Source: Kluyveromyces lactis
Taxonomy: Eukaryota > Ascomycota > Saccharomycetes > Saccharomycetales > Saccharomycetaceae
Length of the DNA stretch: 64,000 nucleotides
Direction: 5' to 3'
Assembly: GCF_000002515.2 (NCBI RefSeq)
Contig: NC_006042.1
Location: 620,001-684,000, forward strand
Of this stretch, positions 1 to 9,601 are shown in pieces. The notes under the pieces are model-generated. The model was not told where the DNA came from. It saw only the letters and a program-made list of their open reading frames with translations, and searched no databases. The translations under genes and the position numbers were made by a program. Within the stretch, counting starts at the first letter, position 1. Every line of letters begins with the position of its first letter.

Positions 1-266
1 CCAAACCAAAGTGCTAGCAGTAAACCCAGCATTGCACCAAAGATGAAGATTAGCCGTCTTGAATCCTTCCAAGATCTTTCTGTTTCGGAGTCATCGGCAC
101 CATGCTTAACGGAATTGCGTCTTTTCAATTCTCCTCTCACTCCTGAGCTAACGTCAGTAATCGATGATCTCCTGGATCTGCTACCCCTACTTTCACTTGA
201 TCCGTCGTTTCTTGTGGGTGAGTTCTCCTTTCTTAACGAGTGCGAACGCCTTTTAGTCCTAAGCAT
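1..266 (-). CDS. LRO1: Phospholipid:diacylglycerol acyltransferase, N-terminal part (cut by window edge)
   Basis: This is the first 88 codons of a minus-strand gene that runs off the left edge. The protein starts at the ATG at 266-264. It opens with a basic, serine-rich cytosolic tail, followed by WKDSRRLIFIFGAMLGLLL, a single membrane anchor that closely matches the WRDSRRLIFILGAFLGVLL segment of S. cerevisiae Lro1. Lro1 moves an acyl chain from phospholipid to diacylglycerol to make triacylglycerol at the ER and lipid droplets. The catalytic alpha/beta-hydrolase part lies outside the window. Its divergent neighbour ATG3 is also its neighbour in S. cerevisiae (YNR008W/YNR007C), which supports the call. 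An overlapping ATG at 277 is in another frame and soon stops. Confidence 0.85.
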   Translation of the reverse strand, partial: MLRTKRRSHSLRKENSPTRNDGSSESRGSRSRRSSITDVSSGVRGELKRRNSVKHGADDSETERSWKDSRRLIFIFGAMLGLLLALWF

Positions 267-1020
267 TGTCCTTTCATTCACAAGTTTCTCTTGATAAACA
301 ATATTATAGCTCCTGATCGTTTCAACTTCAAAAATTCGAAGATTCTAAACAGTTCACAATCGCTGTCCTAACTTTGCAGATATACCGTGGCTGTATGGCT
401 GTATGAAAGAAATATGTTTTCCCTCAAACCATTGAAATGAGTTGCATTGTTTTGCCATATCTATTAAAGTTCGAAATGTTCCAAGAGATGAGGTGATGCA
501 GGTATATTGGACAAACAGGCAAACTTGATATAAAAAAAAAAACCCACAACCGTGGTATCGATGTGTTGTCGATCGTTGTTCTAGGAGGTGATACCATCAC
601 TCCTCAAGGCATAGCATGCGCGCGTCCAGGAAATACAATAATATCACGTGATTATGTATTCATTCTATTTAACTGTCGCATGACTATCCTCAATCCAGCC
701 TTGTCTTTTCCATGACAAATGCGATCATACTAGGCCTAGAGTCCGCCTATTCCTCCTCTCATGAATTCTCTGAAAAATCTAGTTTCAACATTCCCATCTG
801 AGTAATACCTACATGTAATGTAAGATTAAACTCGTGCTCTATAATTTCTGTTCTATGGCTCGTATTTCAATTCTTAAAATATCTTGTTACATGTAAAATT
901 GTAAAATCTTAACCTTTTAAAAGAATCCCTTAAACTGAAGAATCGAAAGATAAACTGTAACACACAGTTAATTCAGCTGCTGATATCACCAAAGAATAAC
1001 TCACACATCGCCGTATTATA
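267..1020. other. Divergent intergenic region LRO1-ATG3
   Basis: This 754-bp region is the shared promoter of two divergent genes. It holds a palindromic E-box (643-652) and an A-tract near 532-542. I see no RNA gene or credible reading frame. Confidence 0.6.
643..652. promoter_or_regulatory. Cbf1-type E-box (ATCACGTGAT)
   Basis: ATCACGTGAT is a perfect palindrome with the CACGTG core bound by the Cbf1 bHLH factor. It lies about 370 bp upstream of both the LRO1 and the ATG3 start. Binding is inferred from the sequence only. Confidence 0.5.
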
Positions 1021-1929
1021 ATGTTAAGATCAACACTTTCAAATTGGAGAGAATATCTAACGCCAATATCGCATACTTCGACTTTTGAGACCTCTGGCCA
1101 GTTGACACCGGAAGAATTTGTGAAGGCAGGAGACTATTTGGTTCATATGTTTCCAACGTGGAAATGGAACGGCAACGATTTTCAGAACGTCCATCATAAA
1201 GATTTCTTACCGAACGATAAGCAATTTCTTGTTACCAAGAAGGTGCCTTGTAAGTTACGAGCCAATAACTATCTTGAATTGGATGACACAGAAACGAAAG
1301 ATGTCGGAGACGGATGGGCTTTACAGGAAGAACACAGCCAAGATAGTGAAAGGAAGAGTACAAACAACGCGGACGATTCTGAGTTACCGGAAGAGCTAGA
1401 AGAGTTGCATATTGTCGACGATGGGGATGATGAGGAGTACGATGACCAGTTGTACGATAACGAGTTTGCAGATGATGACATCGTCGATATTAGACCTTCC
1501 ACCTTAAGATTCTACGACTTATATATAACGTACTCGACCTCGTATCGTGTACCAAAGATGTACTTATGTGGGTATGATAATGATGGAACGCCGCTATCCC
1601 CGGATCAGATGTTTGAAGATATAGCAGCAGATTATCGATCCAAGACAGCAACTATCGAGCCACTCCCCTTTTTGAAGGGGAATAATATTTCCGTATCAAT
1701 ACATCCATGTAAGCACGCAAACGTCATGAAGGTACTTATGGAGAAAGTACGGAGTTCAAGAAGCCGTGCGAGGAAAGTCGATCCCCAGACAACCGATGAG
1801 GACTGGGAAGATTTACAATCCGATGTTGATGATGGCTTGCGGGTCGATCAATACCTAGTCGTATTCCTAAAGTTCATAACCAGTGTAACACCAGGCATAG
1901 AACATGACTACACCATGGAAGGCTGGTAG
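1021..1929 (+). CDS. ATG3: Autophagy E2-like enzyme for Atg8 lipidation
   Basis: This 302-residue protein is the E2-like enzyme that carries Atg8 from Atg7 to phosphatidylethanolamine during autophagosome growth. The catalytic cysteine is C230 in the [13 protein letters not shown] motif. The C-terminal WEDL at 262-265 matches the Atg8-interacting motif of yeast Atg3. The N-terminus ([15 protein letters not shown]) is the amphipathic membrane-sensing helix. A long acidic, disordered insert spans roughly residues 86-156, as in other yeasts. The length is close to S. cerevisiae Atg3 (about 310). The ATG start is well placed at the conserved N-terminus. LRO1 is divergent upstream, as in S. cerevisiae. 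Confidence 0.97.
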   Translation: MLRSTLSNWREYLTPISHTSTFETSGQLTPEEFVKAGDYLVHMFPTWKWNGNDFQNVHHKDFLPNDKQFLVTKKVPCKLRANNYLELDDTETKDVGDGWALQEEHSQDSERKSTNNADDSELPEELEELHIVDDGDDEEYDDQLYDNEFADDDIVDIRPSTLRFYDLYITYSTSYRVPKMYLCGYDNDGTPLSPDQMFEDIAADYRSKTATIEPLPFLKGNNISVSIHPCKHANVMKVLMEKVRSSRSRARKVDPQTTDEDWEDLQSDVDDGLRVDQYLVVFLKFITSVTPGIEHDYTMEGW

Positions 1930-2078
1930 AATGCATCAGTATCGTTTGCAAAACTGTTTTAAATACCAAATTAATTTATAATTCGTAATACTGATTGTAG
2001 TTTTGTGATCATGTGATCAACTTATTTTTTGTCATTATCAATCAATACCACTTTAACGTTTGAAAGCAAATATAGGAA

Positions 2079-2120
2079 GATGAGATGAGATGAGATGAGA
2101 TGAGATGAGGTGGGATGAGG
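2079..2120. repeat. (GATGA)6 microsatellite in the RAD14 promoter
   Basis: Six perfect GATGA units span 2079-2108, followed by a degenerate unit. The array lies about 85 bp upstream of the RAD14 ATG. The unit equals the core of the PAC promoter motif, and similar arrays occur upstream of ENP1 and between the desaturase gene and SRP14. Confidence 0.85.
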
Positions 2121-2192
2121 TTAGAAGACATGGCTCGGAATACTGCCGTGTCTGGTGCGTTGAAGATTGTTCATATCTGAAATAAATATATG

Positions 2193-3333
2193 ATGAATTT
2201 GTCTGAGCAACAAAAGCAACAGATCGTATGTTATTGGATTAATATGACAAAACTGGTATGTGGAACTTGAAGTTACTAACATGAATATTTAAAACCAGGA
2301 ATTAAATCGACAAAAAGCTTTGGCTCGGCTCAAGCAGAGAGGCATAATAAAGACACCTCAACAGCTACCAGTGAGTAGTACGAAGCAAAATGCACTCCCT
2401 GCAGAAAATGGGAACAACAAAAGATCCTTTGAACCAACTCCGGAACAGAAGCAGGCTATTCAGGTAAATAGGGAAAAGGCCCAGGAAAGACTAAAGCAAC
2501 GTCAGCAGAACCTTAGGGACGCATCTAGTAATGAAAATTCAACTATCGAACAGCAGAAAAAGCCATTAGAAAAGATACGACCTAGTGTCCGCAGGCAAGA
2601 TTATATTGAGTACGATTTTTCAACAATGAAGAACTCCTACGGAGGGTTTATTAATTCAGAGGAGATGTTAGATGGCGGAGATTCTAAAAGAGCGAAGACT
2701 TTGGAGGATTGGCAAGAGGAGCAAAAAAATCGTAGGATGCTTTTTGAGGAAGAAATGCCCGCTTTTAACATGTCATCAGCTCCGAGATGTGACGAATGCG
2801 GTATCAATATCGAAATGGATCCATTAATGAAGAAGGTCTTTCATCTTCAGATTTGCAAAACATGTGTGAAAAACCATCCTGAGAAATATTCCTTATTAAC
2901 GAAAACAGAATGCAAGGAGGATTATTTCGTAACGGATCCTGAACTTTCTGATGTGTCATTGTTGGATAGATTAGACAAACCTAATCCCCACTCGGGGACA
3001 TTTTCTAGGATGCAATTATTTGTAAGATGTCAAGTCGAACAGTATGCATTCAAGAAATGGGGAGGCGAAGAAGGGTTGGACAAAGAGTGGCAGCGCCGTG
3101 AAGAGGGAAGGAGCGTTAGGAAAGAAAAAAAATATCAACAGAAGTTGAAAGAAATGAGACTTAAAACTAGAGCACAAGAGTATACAACTCGACTCAAGGA
3201 ATTCAAACATGGGAAGAAACATGTGCATGATTTCAGTGACGCAAGAGACGGAGGAGTCAACATGGATGGTGTAAAGGTTCAAATACGGAGATGTCTAGAT
3301 TGTGGACTCGAAATTGAAGAGATCGGATTATAA
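2193..3333 (+). CDS. RAD14: XPA-type nucleotide excision repair protein (spliced)
   Basis: Rad14 recognises and verifies damaged DNA in nucleotide excision repair. The long open frame has no ATG near its start and is preceded by a stop at 2290-2292. An exon 1 at 2193-2225 (MNLSEQQKQQI) joins in phase 0 to exon 2 at 2299-3333. The spliced protein has 355 residues and begins MNLSEQQKQQIELNRQKALA, which aligns with the start of S. cerevisiae Rad14 (MTPEQKAKLEANRKLAIERL). A C4 zinc finger (Cys 175, 178, 197, 200) is followed by the family signature TKTECKEDYFVTDPEL. The basic C-terminal helix contains RLKTRAQEYTTRL-like sequence. The RAD14-ROT1-CLN order matches YMR201C-YMR199W, with VPS27 interleaved from the sister region. 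Confidence 0.93.
2226..2298 (+). other. RAD14: Spliceosomal intron of RAD14
   Basis: The 73-nt intron has a 5' splice site GTATGT at 2226-2231, a perfect branch site TACTAAC at 2274-2280 and 3' splice site CAG at 2296-2298. No other AG lies between branch point and acceptor. Splicing restores the conserved Rad14 N-terminus. S. cerevisiae RAD14 is, as far as I know, intronless. Confidence 0.93.
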
Positions 3334-3442
3334 ACGTACATAAAAATTCACAACTTTTGCCTACATAGGTTTATATACGTAGTCGTGTCATACAAAATGT
3401 TAGGTGTAATAATTGTTTCGAAGAAGAATCTCTAATATTTCA

Positions 3443-5254
3443 TTACAGCTCAATTAGTAATTGCTCTTGCTGAACGGGTTCTTCTTTAACTTCTTGCTCA
3501 GAACCATGTATAGAAAGTTTTCTCAGAGGCACCGTTGGGAAATCGAACGACGTAATATTCTCTTGTTTTAGATGATCATCCGGATAAGGTCTCTCGGACG
3601 CTTGTTCTATTTTTGGATTTTCTATAGTAGTATTTTCATCTGGATAAGGTGGCTCGCTTGGTTCCTCTAGAATGAGACCCTCGAGTTGCGATGTTGTCGA
3701 TGGTTTTTCGAATGAAACCGGTTGTGGTTCAGGAGCAGCTGGTTGCTGATTTTGTAATGCACTTCCTTGCTGATATGTGTTAGTGGTAGCGCCATTGGAT
3801 AAATGCTGTGATACTGGAGATGCATAGTTGAGTATTGTTCTCTCATTTTGTTGCGGCGAATGAATTTGGGGTTGAGCTATTATTTGCGGGCTATTGGGCT
3901 GGTCATATTGAGGCATATTCTGATGGTATCCGTACGAATTCCTACCTGATTCTGGAATGGCATATTGTTGTGAAAGGCTGATGTTCCTTAATTGCATTTC
4001 TAGCATAGAGTCGTACATATTCATGATATCGGATATCTTACTGTTCATTTCATAGACAGTATTGTATTTGGAAACGGTATCACTGAGCGCATAGTTTAGC
4101 TTTGGTCTTACACCTAGTACCTTTTGATAAAGTTGCTGGAGCTGTGTATCTTCTAGGACGGCGGTTGGTGGCTGCGTTTTCATCCTCTCCACTAAGGAAG
4201 CGAAAAGGTGAATATCTTCTTCTTCATTACTGGATAAATCGTAGTTGTTTTCAATAGGAGGTGCTACTGACGGCGAAGAAGTATTATACATATTCTTCGC
4301 CTGTGATTTCCTTCTCATCTCCTCTTGCTGATGTTCTCTCAAGCTCGCCTCGATTGCAGCCTTCAAATCAGGATCCTCTTCATCAGGATCTTTTTTTAGT
4401 GGTTCTAATTTAGCAGTATCCGGAATGAAAGTATCTGCATCTCTACCATTCTCCTTCAAAGAAAGTTCGATAGCTCTTCTGAGATCCTCATCGTCATCCT
4501 CAGAACGTGTAAATCTCTTCTTGCCTTTCGATTTCTTCCCTTTGCTTGATTTACGTTTCAAATCGTAGTCTTCAAAACAGTTATCACAAACACGCACTGG
4601 CTCGAAAATACCCAAGTCAGGCAATGGAATGAACTTTGATGAATGAAGTTGGCAGAAGACACCACCACATGATCTACAATGATGTTTCCTGTTGAGTAAA
4701 GTAAATTGTGTGGAGCAAATCATGCATGCATCGGAATCAATCCAATCCGCAGGAGTTTTCGCATCAAACATAGCATTTAAATTTTCTGTCGGTTTCAAAT
4801 TCTCCATGTCAATACCTCTGGATACTAATTTCTGGTATACCTTAACTACATAGCTTAATTGCGAGTCATTTTTGAAAGCCAGATATAATTCCCCCACTAA
4901 TCTACTACAAAACTGTTCTAATTCGTAGTCTGTAGATTCAGCCAATATTACTTGCTCGAGGCAGTCCATAAACTCTCGTGAGCAAACCTCTTTCAAAAAG
5001 GGAACTCCACCATTCTTCATGCAAACTTCTACTAGTCGCCAGACGGAGAACTGCAAATTTTGGTTATTCCTGGTCTGTAGCACCCTCTTTTTCAAACATC
5101 TCATAGCGTCCTTCGGAGGAAGTCTTCTCGATCTTATCATGTCTGATAACTCCAAAGCTGCCGATAGGTCTATCTCACCGTTAGGTATCTTTTCATTGGT
5201 GCACTGCTCTATCAAAGCGTCAAATTCGGAAACACTCATACTTGGAAGGGCCAT
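3443..5254 (-). CDS. VPS27: ESCRT-0 subunit, endosomal sorting receptor
   Basis: Vps27 (603 residues) binds ubiquitinated cargo and PI3P on endosomes and recruits ESCRT-I. A VHS domain covers about residues 7-145. A FYVE zinc finger at 171-230 contains the lipid-binding RKHHCRSCGG. Two ubiquitin-interacting motifs lie near 255-268 and 293-307. The tail has a PTVP motif, of the kind that binds the Vps23 UEV domain, and ends in the clathrin box LLIEL. S. cerevisiae Vps27 (about 622 residues) has the same layout and the same last residues. The first ATG gives MALPSMSVSEFDAL; the second Met at residue 6 aligns better with the S. cerevisiae start, so the true start may be five codons later. It converges on RAD14 with 109 bp between. 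Confidence 0.96.
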   Translation of the reverse strand: MALPSMSVSEFDALIEQCTNEKIPNGEIDLSAALELSDMIRSRRLPPKDAMRCLKKRVLQTRNNQNLQFSVWRLVEVCMKNGGVPFLKEVCSREFMDCLEQVILAESTDYELEQFCSRLVGELYLAFKNDSQLSYVVKVYQKLVSRGIDMENLKPTENLNAMFDAKTPADWIDSDACMICSTQFTLLNRKHHCRSCGGVFCQLHSSKFIPLPDLGIFEPVRVCDNCFEDYDLKRKSSKGKKSKGKKRFTRSEDDDEDLRRAIELSLKENGRDADTFIPDTAKLEPLKKDPDEEDPDLKAAIEASLREHQQEEMRRKSQAKNMYNTSSPSVAPPIENNYDLSSNEEEDIHLFASLVERMKTQPPTAVLEDTQLQQLYQKVLGVRPKLNYALSDTVSKYNTVYEMNSKISDIMNMYDSMLEMQLRNISLSQQYAIPESGRNSYGYHQNMPQYDQPNSPQIIAQPQIHSPQQNERTILNYASPVSQHLSNGATTNTYQQGSALQNQQPAAPEPQPVSFEKPSTTSQLEGLILEEPSEPPYPDENTTIENPKIEQASERPYPDDHLKQENITSFDFPTVPLRKLSIHGSEQEVKEEPVQQEQLLIEL

Positions 5255-5691
5255 GATGTCTTAAAGTCTAACGCAAATACAGTTGATAGAAGCGTAGTTC
5301 CAACTATGAAATTAAGCTGCAAAAATGCTTGTTAATCACTCGGCAAATAGTGAAAGTAGTTTGTTAAACAGATGGTTCTCTAGAGTTTGACATCCTTCAT
5401 TAACTTTCAGCCTCCGATCTTGCAAAAGGGATCCTGATCGATCATATTGAATTTAGATAATTAAATATTCAATATCACGTGACGTCTACACATATATATA
5501 TATATATAATGAAGATGTCAGTTTAGATAGGTATTGATGTATACATGCACGACCGCGTAGCTTTATGACACAAACGTTACTGGAATTGTACAAATTACGT
5601 AGGCATAGTTGAAAAAAAGAGGATCTCATCTACGCAAAGGCGTCAAAATATTGAAGACCTTGAGTCCTTAATTTCTTATATCCGGAATATA
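5255..5691. other. Intergenic region between VPS27 and ROT1
   Basis: This 437-bp region is the VPS27 promoter plus the ROT1 3' flank. It contains a CACGTG box at 5476-5481 and an alternating TA tract at 5492-5509. No gene is visible. Confidence 0.6.
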
Positions 5692-6417
5692 CTACGACAG
5701 AAGGAATGCGATAGAACCCACACCGATCAGCGCCAACGACCCCCACCAATATTTCTCTATGTTTGGCGCAGTCTTCTTGACAGCATTAGTCTTGTGTCTG
5801 TTTTCGATGCTCCTTCTCACGTGCGATATCAAATCTCTCTTTGCATTGCTTGTAGGCTGAGCATCATCACTGGCCGTTGGATTTAATGTTATGGTGGGAA
5901 GCATCACAGGTGGCTTATATGCCAAAAATAATGGCTGCAAAGGGGCACCATCGCTTCCATATAATTGTAGAGATTGTTTCCCATAATACGTGTCTAATTG
6001 CACCAAGTAACTTTTGAATGATTCGGCCTGATAATAACGTGAGTAAGTGGATACTCCTTCATCGTCACAAGGTTGGCTGAGAAGTTGTCTTCCATCAACT
6101 TCAATCGGTGTTAGAACTAATTGTCCGTCATCCTTAACTTCATAAGTACCATGCTGAAAAATCAAGACCGCTACAGGACACTTTGGGTCTTGTGGATTTC
6201 CAGAAACTTGGTACATTGCTTCTTCAAAATATCCATCAGCAGTAAAAGAATATGAAATACCAGGTAAAGCTGGTTCGATCAATAATTCCTCGATTGGATC
6301 ATAAAATCCAGGCCCCGTGAACACTTGGTTTGATTTAGAAGACCATGTTCCTTCAAGATCTGAGTTTTGGCCACTTACAGCAACAGCAAATAACGAAAGT
6401 GGTATTAATACACGCAT
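5692..6417 (-). CDS. ROT1: ER membrane chaperone for glycosylation and cell-wall assembly
   Basis: Rot1 is an essential ER membrane protein of yeasts involved in protein folding, O-glycosylation and beta-1,6-glucan synthesis. The 241-residue product has a cleavable signal peptide (residues 1-16). Its lumenal domain is highly conserved (GTWSSKSNQVFTGPGFYDP near residues 24-42), with a C-terminal membrane segment (about residues 224-240, GSLALIGVGSIAFLLS). The basic stretch before the anchor is also typical. Length is close to the 256 residues of S. cerevisiae Rot1. It sits between VPS27 and the cyclin gene on the same strand, consistent with YMR200W next to YMR199W. Confidence 0.95.
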   Translation of the reverse strand: MRVLIPLSLFAVAVSGQNSDLEGTWSSKSNQVFTGPGFYDPIEELLIEPALPGISYSFTADGYFEEAMYQVSGNPQDPKCPVAVLIFQHGTYEVKDDGQLVLTPIEVDGRQLLSQPCDDEGVSTYSRYYQAESFKSYLVQLDTYYGKQSLQLYGSDGAPLQPLFLAYKPPVMLPTITLNPTASDDAQPTSNAKRDLISHVRRSIENRHKTNAVKKTAPNIEKYWWGSLALIGVGSIAFLLS

Positions 6418-6982
6418 TCTTTTGTGAATTTTCTCGAAGTCCTTTGTATTCTGTCAATAAAACACCTGAATATATCACAGCCCTTAATATAACTAAGTAC
6501 AGCTGATTAAAACTAGACTGTGAGAATAGTAGTACCTCGTGAGGTGATTGTTCGCCAGTGATGTTTGACCATTTATAATATCTCGTTGTTTAGAGCTACT
6601 GATTTCTAAATATATAGAATTTCTGGTTTCAATTTCAATTTTTGTTTCCGTCAAGATGTTATGAAATGGCTGTGCGGCAGATATCAGATCAAAGGAAAAC
6701 TGCATAGAAGATGATTGATGAGAAAAGTAGAGCAATAGGAGAGAGATGACATCTAAACCTAACAAATGCCTCGGTTCCAATGTTCTCTAAAAAACTGAAT
6801 TACAATTATATAGGGTAAAAATGTAGTAGAAAATCTATGAATTGAATGTAATGAATTGAATGTAATGAGTAGATCAATCTAATTACATTAAAGAAAGTTA
6901 ATAATATAACTATATGATTAATAGTATAGTTCGGGATGATATCAACCAAATGCCTAAGACTTTTTGTTCTGTGATATTTGAT
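6418..6982. other. Intergenic region ROT1-cyclin
   Basis: This 565-bp region holds the ROT1 promoter and the 3' flank of the cyclin gene. A 14-bp unit is duplicated head to tail at 6837-6864. A 95-codon open frame at 6493-6780 (minus) starts with TTG and has no recognisable homology; I do not call it. Confidence 0.55.
6837..6864. repeat. Tandem duplication of a 14-bp unit
   Basis: ATGAATTGAATGTA occurs twice in direct succession (6837-6850 and 6851-6864). It lies about 120 bp downstream of the cyclin stop codon. Confidence 0.85.
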
Positions 6983-8569
6983 TCACACGACGGCATTTCC
7001 TAGAGGTAAAGAAATTAGAGAGGATCTATTGCTATTTCCGTTCGAAATGGATCCTCCACCGCTGGAAAAGACGGAAGAACTTTGTCCAACAAATTTTGCT
7101 CGAGGCGGGACGATATATGAGTTGACCTTATGACAATTTGCCATTGATGCCGGATCGATGTTTTCCTTATCATCATATGATCGCTTCATGCTTGACGTTG
7201 AGTGTAAACTTATGTGAGAGCCATTGGCCGAGTTCGGCGTGAGCTTATTATGGGTAAACGAATGCAGTTGCGGTGTTAAAGGTGAAGAATGTGTGACGCC
7301 ATAAGTGCTAAATAGGCTATTGTCCGATTGTGTAGAGATTTTCCTCGAAGAAGGAGAAAATGTCTGTTGTGAATAAGGTGGGGATGGGAAGTTTTGCTGA
7401 GCGGAAGGAACTTGGTAAATTCTGGTTGGAGTTGAATATTGTATTTGTCTCTGCTGTGACAAGTATTCCATTTGTCTTTGGTAGTCCCTAACCTCACCGA
7501 CAAATTGTACTATACCGTCGAATTCTTTATAACTTTCCCACAATTGTTCTGGACAGTCTAAGATAGCATCGATGTAAATATCCACAATCGCATCACTAGT
7601 AGATCCAGTAGGAATCGGTGTCTGTAGCAAAGGCCCCAATTCCTGGTTAGTGAACTTGTTGATGAGTTGAAACATCCCATGCGTGACCTCAAATTGTTCG
7701 AATTTTAACAGTTGATATTGCCAGCTGGTTAAATCTATCAAAAATTTTTTAATATTGATCAATTGAATCTTCTGTGTTAAATCCTCATCATCCTCATTTT
7801 CTTCTTCATTTTGAAGATCTTCATCATCAGTAGAGTCCGATTCTTTATTAATTGATGACGATTCTTCTTTATTTCTGTTTAACCATTTACGATTATGTTC
7901 CAACTGTCTCCTATAAAGTTCGTATTGGATCGCACAATTTTCATCAGCGTTTAATATGTAATCATTTATCATTGGCTCATAAATTTCCCATCCCAAAGTG
8001 TTCAAAATATGTCTTTCCATTTGAGTGAACATCGATTCATCAAATGTCTGAGAATCATTGCAAAGATGGATCAATTCTGATAATCTTGGGATTCTTGCCC
8101 TGGGATTAGGTCCATAGAATCTGCCACCTGTAGGAACACTCACATTGTTAATAATGTGATTACATCCACCCCAAGTTTTAGCAGCTAGCCATAGACAAGT
8201 TGCAACCACCAATTTGACTTGTTCTCTTAGCACAATACGTTTTGAACAGTAACGATCGTAAAGTCTGACAGCTTGATAAAAGATCCCATTGGTTACTCTG
8301 GTTTTCAATGCGAGTTCAAAAAAGAAATTGACAACAACGTGTCTCGTCTTAGAAGGACCTAGCTCTGGTTGTTGATCTATCAACTTCGAATCAGGTTTTA
8401 GTCTACAAGATTGAGTGATACAGTTCAGCGATATTTCCTGATGATAATCCTGAACAGTTTCGTAATGAGCAAGCAATTCAGCATTTGACAATTCAATCGG
8501 ATAATATGTCTGCTTCGCAGTGACCACAAGGCCCAATGAAGATTCCCTGCTGCCAGAGAATTGATTCAT
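6983..8569 (-). CDS. CLN1: G1 cyclin of the Cln1/Cln2 type
   Basis: This 528-residue protein is a G1 cyclin that activates Cdc28 kinase at Start. A cyclin box lies at roughly residues 75-200 (SKTRHVVVNFFFELALKTRV; LREQVKLVVATCLWLAAKTWGG). The C-terminal half is rich in Ser, Pro, Gln and Asn, typical of the PEST region that drives SCF-mediated turnover. An acidic insert (about residues 232-265) interrupts the second cyclin fold, longer than I expect for Cln1. S. cerevisiae has two WGD copies, CLN1 (YMR199W) and CLN2 (YPL256C). Neighbours ROT1 on one side and BBP1 on the other match both copies, so this is the single pre-duplication gene. Confidence 0.94.
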   Translation of the reverse strand: MNQFSGSRESSLGLVVTAKQTYYPIELSNAELLAHYETVQDYHQEISLNCITQSCRLKPDSKLIDQQPELGPSKTRHVVVNFFFELALKTRVTNGIFYQAVRLYDRYCSKRIVLREQVKLVVATCLWLAAKTWGGCNHIINNVSVPTGGRFYGPNPRARIPRLSELIHLCNDSQTFDESMFTQMERHILNTLGWEIYEPMINDYILNADENCAIQYELYRRQLEHNRKWLNRNKEESSSINKESDSTDDEDLQNEEENEDDEDLTQKIQLINIKKFLIDLTSWQYQLLKFEQFEVTHGMFQLINKFTNQELGPLLQTPIPTGSTSDAIVDIYIDAILDCPEQLWESYKEFDGIVQFVGEVRDYQRQMEYLSQQRQIQYSTPTRIYQVPSAQQNFPSPPYSQQTFSPSSRKISTQSDNSLFSTYGVTHSSPLTPQLHSFTHNKLTPNSANGSHISLHSTSSMKRSYDDKENIDPASMANCHKVNSYIVPPRAKFVGQSSSVFSSGGGSISNGNSNRSSLISLPLGNAVV

Positions 8570-9447
8570 CGTTATCTGTTTGATTTACCTTTACCTGAGA
8601 GCGCAAATATAAATCAACCTTCTAAGGAAAAAATGAGCGAAGTGCCTGTACAGATTACCTGAAGTACTAGCGAGAGAGAAAGGATGAATGCGCTGACTGG
8701 TACAAGTTGAGCTAAGGAAGAGTAGATGCCACCGATTGCTGCTGCTAGTTCAGGTAGATAGTAGAAGGGTAGAAAGAAAATTAACGGACAGTCCAAACTT
8801 CACAAGAAATCACTGGTTCATTATATAGAAAAGAGGTCACTGTTGTAAGACAACACGAGATAGAACATCGCACATACCTTAAACCAAATCAGGCAGGCAG
8901 CTAGACATTTTAGGGCGTACTCTCGAAAATTTCAGATCAAAGAACATGAAAACGCTCTACACAAAAAATACCAGAACCCAACTGGGGAGAGATCCTCGAA
9001 TGCTCCACCAAATTAGTGAACCATCAACAGCTAATAGTCAGAAGCCCTCGTATTGACATACTGCCAAAAACACACAGAAAGAAAATACAATAGTACCTAA
9101 TATTTCGCAGAATGCATACCACCGCCAACTGTTTTGACCCTCAAAGCAAACTATCCTATTTTTTTCCAGGCCCTCACTGTACTGACTCCCGCATTCAATG
9201 CTCCAAGATACCTTGGTGCGATTCTAACAGGCGTTTCCAGAAGCACCGTAGGAAGAGAAACAGGAATAACTCGTAGTTCTACCAAAGTCCTGAAATCTTT
9301 CGCTCAATCTGGAAAAAAGCATCAAGAAAAATCAAAACGGTATATCCAAACTCATCGCGTCTTCACAAAAGTCTAGCGAAATGTGCCAAATTCATCACCA
9401 AAAAGATTCATTCTCAACTAGCATATCTTCTGTTGACATTGGGAAAC

Positions 9448-9454
9448 CACGAAA
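9448..9454 (+). promoter_or_regulatory. SCB-like box CACGAAA
   Basis: CACGAAA is the Swi4/Swi6 (SBF) core. It sits about 880 bp upstream of the G1 cyclin start, the kind of site that drives CLN1/CLN2 in late G1. Function is inferred. Confidence 0.45.
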
Positions 9455-9593
9455 TTTTTTTTTTTTTTTGGTGAAAGTAAGATTTCGCAGTTTTGAAGGT
9501 ACCTTTTAGAGCTTGGCTGAAACTGGAAGGAAAAAAATGTAGTACGCTTCAGGCAGAGTATCAACATCCATACGGGGAATTTGTGCTGGCTGA

Positions 9594-9601
9594 TTTTCGC
9601 G
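9594..9601 (-). promoter_or_regulatory. SCB-like box CGCGAAAA
   Basis: On the minus strand this reads CGCGAAAA, the best SBF consensus. It is about 1.03 kb upstream of the cyclin ATG, rather far for yeast, but in the same gene-free region as the CACGAAA box. Confidence 0.45.

Noticed and set aside
6493-6780. 95-codon open frame on the minus strand between ROT1 and the cyclin gene
   Set aside because: Starts with TTG, has no recognisable similarity and lies in promoter sequence.
8614-8796. 60-codon hydrophobic frame upstream of the cyclin gene
   Set aside because: Begins at TTG and has no homology; hydrophobicity comes from pyrimidine-rich DNA.
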